6,800 nucleotides of DNA, taken from NCBI GenBank assembly GCA_030626645.1, contig DAOUTP010000096.1, positions 1 to 6,800 of the forward strand, written 5' to 3'. The notes under the pieces were generated by a model. It had not been told where the DNA came from, ran no database searches, and saw only the letters and a program-made list of their open reading frames with translations. The number at the start of each line of letters is the position of its first letter. Position 1 is the stretch's first letter. Shown in pieces: positions 1-4,046 of this stretch. This DNA is from Candidatus Cloacimonadota bacterium (GTDB taxonomy: Bacteria; Cloacimonadota; Cloacimonadia; Cloacimonadales; TCS61). The position numbers and the translations under genes are program-made.

Positions 1-14
1 ACTATTTTTTTCAT
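1..14 (-). CDS. Start of an unidentified gene, cut by the window edge
   Basis: Seen: on the minus strand an ATG at 14-12 is followed by codons reading M-K-K-I and then the window ends. It is preceded by a good ribosome site (AAAAGGAGAAGTAA, GGAG 6 nt before the ATG). The lysine-rich start would fit a signal peptide or a soluble protein equally well, so no function can be given. It lies about 145 nt downstream of the 2Fe-2S subunit gene on the same strand, so it could be a third gene of that operon or an independent one. The call rests only on the start codon and ribosome site. Confidence 0.45.
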
Positions 15-30
15 TTACTTCTCCTTTTAA

Positions 31-58
31 GAGTCGGCTTGCGTTAGCAAACGATCTC
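31..58. other. Imperfect GC-richer hairpin in the leader of the edge gene
   Basis: Seen: GAGTCG (31-36) pairs with CGA-T-CTC (52-58, one bulged T), and TTGC (39-42) pairs with GCAA (47-50) around a GTTA loop, giving about 10 bp with a small internal loop. It stands out in very AT-rich surroundings. No clean U-tract follows it on either strand, so it is not a standard terminator. It sits just upstream of the ribosome site of the minus-strand gene starting at 14 and could be a leader structure or one copy of a dispersed repeat. Function unknown. Confidence 0.3.
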
Positions 59-113
59 CTTCTTTTATTATTATTAAGATTATTGCCTTTTCTATGAATT
101 ATTATTTAAAGTC

Positions 114-144
114 AAATAAAAAGTTCATCAATAGAGTAGAACTT
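114..144 (-). terminator. Weak terminator-like hairpin after the molybdenum hydroxylase operon
   Basis: Seen on the minus strand: AAGTTC (144-139), a 12-nt loop, GAACTT (126-121), then TTTATTT (120-114). The stem is perfect but only 6 bp and AT-rich. It begins 14 nt after the TGA stop of the 2Fe-2S gene, the right place for an operon end. The short weak stem means it may only attenuate, with some read-through into the gene starting at 14. Confidence 0.35.
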
Positions 145-158
145 ACAGATGCCAATTC

Positions 159-614
159 TCATTTAGCAGCCTTTTTCACGGCATTTAAAATTGGAACATA
201 ACCGGTACATCTGCAAAGGTTGCCCTCCAGGGCATCTTTTATTTGATCTTCGGTTGGGTGTGGTGTTTTATCTAGTAGTGCTTTCGCACTCATCAGCATA
301 CCCGGTGTACAAAAACCGCACTGTATTGCACCTTCTTCAACAAAGGCATTTTGCAGTTTAGATAAAATATCGTCCTGCTCTAGGTTTTCCACTGTTTCAA
401 TTGTTGCATTATTTGCTTGAGATGCCAGTATCAAACATGAATTCACAGCATCACCATTCATGATAACAGTACAAGCGCCACATTCACCAACGGCACATCC
501 TTCCTTGGTTCCGGTAAGCCTTAACTCATCACGTAAGATATCTAATAAACGCATTGAATCTTCAACTTCCAATTCATGATCTTTTCCATTAACGTTAATT
601 TTCAAATTTATCAT
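159..614 (-). CDS. 2Fe-2S subunit of a xanthine dehydrogenase-family molybdenum hydroxylase
   Basis: This 151-residue protein is the electron-transfer subunit passing electrons from the molybdenum centre to FAD, in the cytoplasm. Seen: an N-terminal plant-ferredoxin-like domain (about residues 1-75) with cluster ligands C40, C45, C48 and C60 in the CEGxxCxxC-like pattern GCAVGECGAC...C. A helical C-terminal domain (about 85-150) has C99, C102, C134 and C136 in QCGFCTPGM and CRCTGY. Family knowledge: these eight cysteines hold the two 2Fe-2S clusters, and the Gln before C99 touches the molybdopterin cofactor. Length is normal for the CoxS/XdhC/YagT family, and all ligands are intact. The start is 2 nt after the stop of the upstream fused Mo/FAD gene, with AGAGG 6 nt before the ATG, which points to translational coupling and a stoichiometric complex. 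The gene ends in TGA at 161-159. The family is certain; the substrate cannot be told from this subunit. No gene symbol is given because naming differs between systems. Confidence 0.96.
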   Translation of the reverse strand: MINLKINVNGKDHELEVEDSMRLLDILRDELRLTGTKEGCAVGECGACTVIMNGDAVNSCLILASQANNATIETVENLEQDDILSKLQNAFVEEGAIQCGFCTPGMLMSAKALLDKTPHPTEDQIKDALEGNLCRCTGYVPILNAVKKAAK

Positions 615-616
615 TA

Positions 617-3600
617 TTATCCTCTTCGTTCAAATATTTCAGTTAATGCATCTTTTGTCATATTAATGAAAACCGGTAATTTATAAGCAGATGACCAGCG
701 TTTTCCAATTGCATCATCAATTATTTTTTTTAATGGTTCTTCAATAGAATTGATAGATCCTTTTGTTAATTCTTTACCTATTAATATCTGCTCGATCTCT
801 TCAATGCGCATGGGTTTATGGAATAACGAACCCGAAACGATCTTGCACTCCTCCACTTTGTTGTTTTCAAAAGAAATTAGAATTCCAATACTGATCCGGG
901 TTATATTTACAGCATTTCTCCTGCCAAGTTGGAAATAGCTGTATTCATATTTCTTCTTTGGAATTGGAATGATAACTTCTGTTAGTATCTCTTCAGAATT
1001 TAACTGTGTTTTGTAATTTTTTATTATGAATTCATCAGCAGGAATTTTACGAGTTCCATTTTTAGAAGTCAGAATAAATTCTGCGTTATAGGCAATTAAT
1101 GGTGGATATGAATCGGCACAAGGAGCTGCGTTCACAATGTTACCACCAATAGTTCCTTTATTCCTGATTTGCAAAGAGCCAATAGTTGAACATGCTTTTG
1201 TTAGCATTGGAAAATGTTTTTGGATATCCTTATTAGTAAGGATCTGTGAAAATGTGCAACCACTGCCAATTTTTATTTCATTCTCGTTGATCTCAATATT
1301 CTTCAATTCATTAAGATGTGAAATATCTAAAAGTGTATGTTTGCCGGTTTTCATTCTCAGTTCGATGATCATATCTGTTCCACCGGCTAGAATCTGCAGT
1401 TCCTGTTTGGAAAGTTGTTCCAATGCATCCTTTAGATTTTTTGGAGTTATTGTCTTTACATCAGTAATGCGTAGGGTTTGTTTATCAACAACTCTAACAT
1501 GAGTTTTACAAGAATCATGTGCAGCTATCTGGCTTTGTCGGGATGGTTTTTTCAGGTTTATTCCGAGGAATACTTTTTCCAGAGTTAATGGGAGTTCATA
1601 AGATTGTGTACCGGTAGCAAACTTCAGCGCATTATTTATAGCAGCAGATGTAAGTTCTAATGTTGGTTCACCTAAACTTTTTGCACCAAAAGGTCCATCA
1701 ACATCTTCGTTTTCAATTAAAATTGGATCAATATTTCCGATATCTTTTATAGTAGGAATTAAATAATTATCAAGATTGTCAGATTTTACAACTCCATCCT
1801 GAATGTTATAATCTTCTATAACAGCATATCCAAATCCTTGAGTTACGCCTCCATAAACCTGACCTTCAGCACCAAGTTTATTCAAAACTTTTCCAACATC
1901 ATGAGCGGCTGTAATATTTTTCACTTCTATCTTTCCGGTAGAAGTGTCGATCTTGATATCTGCAACATGAGCACCATAAACATAAGTAAAATAAGCATTG
2001 CCTTGTCCGGTCTCTTCATCCCAGCTAACATCGGGTGCATTGTACCAGCCATATGCAGAAAGATTTTCCCCAGCCCAATATGCTTTTTCTGCTGCATCTT
2101 CAAATTTTATCGGTTTGATATTTACAATATCATCTTTTCTGGATATTATTCCATCCTTCCAGATTGTTTCTTCAATATCGCTAACTTGCAGATCTTTCTT
2201 TATTACGTTAAATATTCTTTTCTTAACTTTTTCTGCAGCAATAATCACGGCATTACCACCCATTATTGTTCCACGTGATGCAACCGTAGGACCACCATCG
2301 GTAATTGTGGCAGTTTGTGGTTCTAAGAAAACTATTTTTTCAAGATTAGTTCCAAGTACTTCCGCTGTAACTTGAGAAAAAGTAGTTCGCATTCCCTGCC
2401 CGTTCTCGTTCAAACCAGCGAGTACATAAATACTCCCATCTGCCTGAACTGAAACAATTGCAGAAGTAGCATCTGTTCCTTCTGCACCCAGAGCACATCC
2501 GCGATAGCTACATGAGAATCCAATTCCATATTTATAGCGTCCATTCTGCTCATTCAGCTTTTTATATTCTTCAAGTTTTTTATTATAGTCTGCTTTTAAT
2601 AAAGCTTTATCTATAACTTCATCCAGGGAAACTGTATGCTTTTTTAAAATTTGCCCGCTTGCGGTTACACTTCCCTGTTTAAAACCATTTAATTTTCTGA
2701 TCTCACGGGCAGAAATTCCACAAATGTCAGCGATCTCATCCATTAAAGATTCTTGTGCAAAAATAACCTGAGGAGAGCCAAAACCACGGAAAGCGGCAGT
2801 ATATGTATTATTAGTGTAAACTCCTCTTATATCAGTTTCAACATTTTCTATTTCATAAGGTCCTGTAGCCTGAACAATAGAACGCCAGGTAACAAAAAAG
2901 GTTTGAGATGAATATGCTCCACTATCGGCAATTATGTTTATCTTCATTGCTTTAAGTTTTCCATCATTATTAAAACCGACCTTATATGTCATATAATAAG
3001 GGTGTCTTTTGTAACTTTCTTTTAATGAATTTTCTCGTGTATATGTCAATTTTACTGGTTTTCCTGTAAGTTTGGAAAGCAAGGCACACCGGCAAGCCAT
3101 GTAATTTATTATATCGTCTTTTCCTCCAAAAGAGCCACCTAAAGTAGAACCGAAAATATTAATCTGATTCATGTTCAAACCCATGAAAAGTGCAACTACT
3201 TTGCGCGTAGTAAATGGATTCTGGATTGAACCATATATTTTAAAACCTCTTGAAGTATGATCCGGTATGGCTGTTACAGTTTCAGGTTCTATATACGCAT
3301 GTTCATGGAATCCTGTGCTGTACTCCCGTTCGATAACATGATCAGATTCAACAAAGCCTTTTTCTATGTTACCTTTTCGTAAAGGATAATGAAGAACTAC
3401 ATTGCTTTTATACTCAGGATGGATAAGTCTTGCTTCCGGTTTAATCGCTTCTCGTGGATCAAAGATTCCTTCGATCGGTTCATATTCCACATGGATCAGG
3501 TCAGCAGCTTTGAGTGCACTCTCTTTTGTCTCAGCGGCAACCACAGCAATCACATCCCCGGAAAAGAAGACTTCGTTTTCTACAATAGCATACTGATCAG

Positions 3601-3844
3601 AACGAATAGGTCCCAGTTTTTGTTGACCCGGAATATCTTTGTATAAAGCAATTCTTACAACGCCTGGGATTTTTTCTGCTTCACTGCAATCAATGTTAGT
3701 GATCTTCCCAACTGGAATATCAGTATATCGCACCGCTGCATGGAGCATATCAACCAGTGTTATGTCATCACCATAAATTGCTTTTCCGGTTACCTTTTCA
3801 TATGCATCAACCCGCTTTACTTTCTTACCAATGATGTTATTCAT
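617..3844 (-). CDS. Fused molybdopterin-binding and FAD-binding subunits of a xanthine dehydrogenase-family hydroxylase
   Basis: Hydroxylates a heterocycle or aldehyde at a Mo centre and passes electrons through the partner 2Fe-2S subunit to FAD. Seen: residues 1-765 are a complete CoxL/XdhA-type Mo subunit; about 766-790 a linker; about 790-1075 a complete FAD subunit (CoxM/XdhB type) with AGGTDM (820-825) and TIGGNIVNAAPCADSYPP (898-915). By hand alignment, bovine XDH residues Q767, F798, R880, R912, F914, Q1040, A1079, Q1194 and catalytic E1261 match Q208, F239, R321, R353, F355, Q483, A522, Q669 and E726. Bovine E802 is replaced by D243. The loop FRGFGSPQ excludes CO dehydrogenase (AYRCSFR). 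The purine-type residues favour a purine or similar N-heterocycle, but substrate is inference. The start is fixed by GGAGG (3856-3852) 7 nt before the ATG; the stop is TAA (619-617). The Mo-then-FAD fusion is unusual, since these are normally two genes, and the eukaryotic single chain runs FeS-FAD-Mo. No maturation factor gene is visible. Confidence 0.95.
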   Translation of the reverse strand: MNNIIGKKVKRVDAYEKVTGKAIYGDDITLVDMLHAAVRYTDIPVGKITNIDCSEAEKIPGVVRIALYKDIPGQQKLGPIRSDQYAIVENEVFFSGDVIAVVAAETKESALKAADLIHVEYEPIEGIFDPREAIKPEARLIHPEYKSNVVLHYPLRKGNIEKGFVESDHVIEREYSTGFHEHAYIEPETVTAIPDHTSRGFKIYGSIQNPFTTRKVVALFMGLNMNQINIFGSTLGGSFGGKDDIINYMACRCALLSKLTGKPVKLTYTRENSLKESYKRHPYYMTYKVGFNNDGKLKAMKINIIADSGAYSSQTFFVTWRSIVQATGPYEIENVETDIRGVYTNNTYTAAFRGFGSPQVIFAQESLMDEIADICGISAREIRKLNGFKQGSVTASGQILKKHTVSLDEVIDKALLKADYNKKLEEYKKLNEQNGRYKYGIGFSCSYRGCALGAEGTDATSAIVSVQADGSIYVLAGLNENGQGMRTTFSQVTAEVLGTNLEKIVFLEPQTATITDGGPTVASRGTIMGGNAVIIAAEKVKKRIFNVIKKDLQVSDIEETIWKDGIISRKDDIVNIKPIKFEDAAEKAYWAGENLSAYGWYNAPDVSWDEETGQGNAYFTYVYGAHVADIKIDTSTGKIEVKNITAAHDVGKVLNKLGAEGQVYGGVTQGFGYAVIEDYNIQDGVVKSDNLDNYLIPTIKDIGNIDPILIENEDVDGPFGAKSLGEPTLELTSAAINNALKFATGTQSYELPLTLEKVFLGINLKKPSRQSQIAAHDSCKTHVRVVDKQTLRITDVKTITPKNLKDALEQLSKQELQILAGGTDMIIELRMKTGKHTLLDISHLNELKNIEINENEIKIGSGCTFSQILTNKDIQKHFPMLTKACSTIGSLQIRNKGTIGGNIVNAAPCADSYPPLIAYNAEFILTSKNGTRKIPADEFIIKNYKTQLNSEEILTEVIIPIPKKKYEYSYFQLGRRNAVNITRISIGILISFENNKVEECKIVSGSLFHKPMRIEEIEQILIGKELTKGSINSIEEPLKKIIDDAIGKRWSSAYKLPVFINMTKDALTEIFERRG
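621..625 (-). promoter_or_regulatory. Ribosome binding site of the 2Fe-2S gene inside the end of the fused gene
   Basis: Seen: AGAGG on the minus strand lies within the last Arg-Arg-Gly codons of the Mo/FAD gene, followed by TAA, two bases and the ATG of the 2Fe-2S gene. Spacing to the ATG is 6 nt. Ribosomes finishing the fused subunit would end on top of this site, the classic layout for translational coupling. Confidence 0.7.
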
Positions 3845-3872
3845 ATTTTATCCTCCGAAATAAATTTTACAC

Positions 3873-3882
3873 ATTGATCAAT
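3873..3882. promoter_or_regulatory. 10-bp perfect palindrome ATTGATCAAT, possible operator
   Basis: Seen: ATTGATCAAT, a perfect inverted repeat lying between the candidate minus-strand -10 box and the ribosome site of the fused hydroxylase gene. Its position near the likely transcription start would suit a repressor site. In AT-rich DNA a 10-bp palindrome can arise by chance, so this is only a candidate. Confidence 0.2.
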
Positions 3883-3909
3883 TTTTTAATTAGTTGTATT
3901 TACGGTCAA
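3881..3909 (-). promoter_or_regulatory. Candidate promoter of the molybdenum hydroxylase operon
   Basis: Seen on the minus strand: TTGACC (3909-3904, 5 of 6 to TTGACA), a 17-nt spacer, and AAAAAT (3886-3881, 4 of 6 to TATAAT). The start would fall near 3874, leaving a leader of about 30 nt. The -10 is poor, so this is a best guess. It uses the textbook sigma-70 consensus, which may not hold if the host is an FCB-group bacterium with a divergent primary sigma factor. Confidence 0.3.
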
Positions 3910-3957
3910 ATAATTAATTAAGAGTAGTTTTAGCTCCAGAGGAATAAATTCATTTTA

Positions 3958-3984
3958 TTGACAAAGAAAATTGATAATTACAAT
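3958..3984 (+). promoter_or_regulatory. Candidate promoter of the C25 peptidase gene
   Basis: Seen: a perfect TTGACA (3958-3963), a 15-nt spacer, and TACAAT (3979-3984, 5 of 6 to TATAAT). The spacer is 2 nt shorter than ideal. The start would be near 3991, giving a leader of about 55 nt. An inverted repeat AATTG (3969-3973) / CAATT (3981-3985) overlaps the spacer and -10 and might be an operator. Confidence 0.4.
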
Positions 3985-4015
3985 TAGACACATTCATTTT
4001 TATATTTATTTCAAT

Positions 4016-4035
4016 AATGTTCATAAATGTTCATA
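4016..4035 (+). repeat. Perfect tandem pair of the 10-bp unit AATGTTCATA
   Basis: Seen: AATGTTCATA occurs twice head to tail, ending two bases before the GGAGGA ribosome site of the C25 gene. The 10-bp period is close to one helical turn, so the copies would lie on the same DNA face, and both would be in the mRNA leader if the promoter at 3958 is correct. Could be a regulator site or a chance slippage duplication. Confidence 0.6.
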
Positions 4036-4037
4036 AT

Positions 4038-4043
4038 GGAGGA
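4038..4043 (+). promoter_or_regulatory. Ribosome binding site fixing the C25 gene start at 4047
   Basis: Seen: GGAGGA, with 4 nt between GGAGG and the ATG at 4047. An in-frame ATG at 4017 would add ten residues (starting M-F-I-N-V) but has no ribosome site and would bury the signal peptide. This site therefore decides for 4047. Confidence 0.8.
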
Positions 4044-4046
4044 AAA

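Noticed and set aside
617..1480. A 4Fe-4S loop in the FAD domain, as in 4-hydroxybenzoyl-CoA reductase
   Set aside because: The cysteines of the FAD domain (863, 885, 909, 1000) are scattered, with no clustered insertion to hold such a cluster.
1137..2375. Plus-strand open frames at 750-938, 1137-1502, 1838-2278, 1998-2375 and 3389-3646, antisense to the fused hydroxylase gene
   Set aside because: They lie wholly inside a well-supported gene on the other strand, their translations are Ser/Ile/Phe/Cys-rich with no recognisable motif, and I see no ribosome site or family signature.
617..3844. Identity as a carbon monoxide dehydrogenase large subunit
   Set aside because: The CO dehydrogenase active-site loop AYRCSFR is absent; residues 351-359 read AFRGFGSPQ, the hydroxylase type.
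4017..4046. An alternative in-frame start at 4017 for the C25 gene
   Set aside because: No ribosome site precedes it and it would put polar residues before the signal peptide. GGAGGA before 4047 and the MKK-hydrophobic start fit much better.
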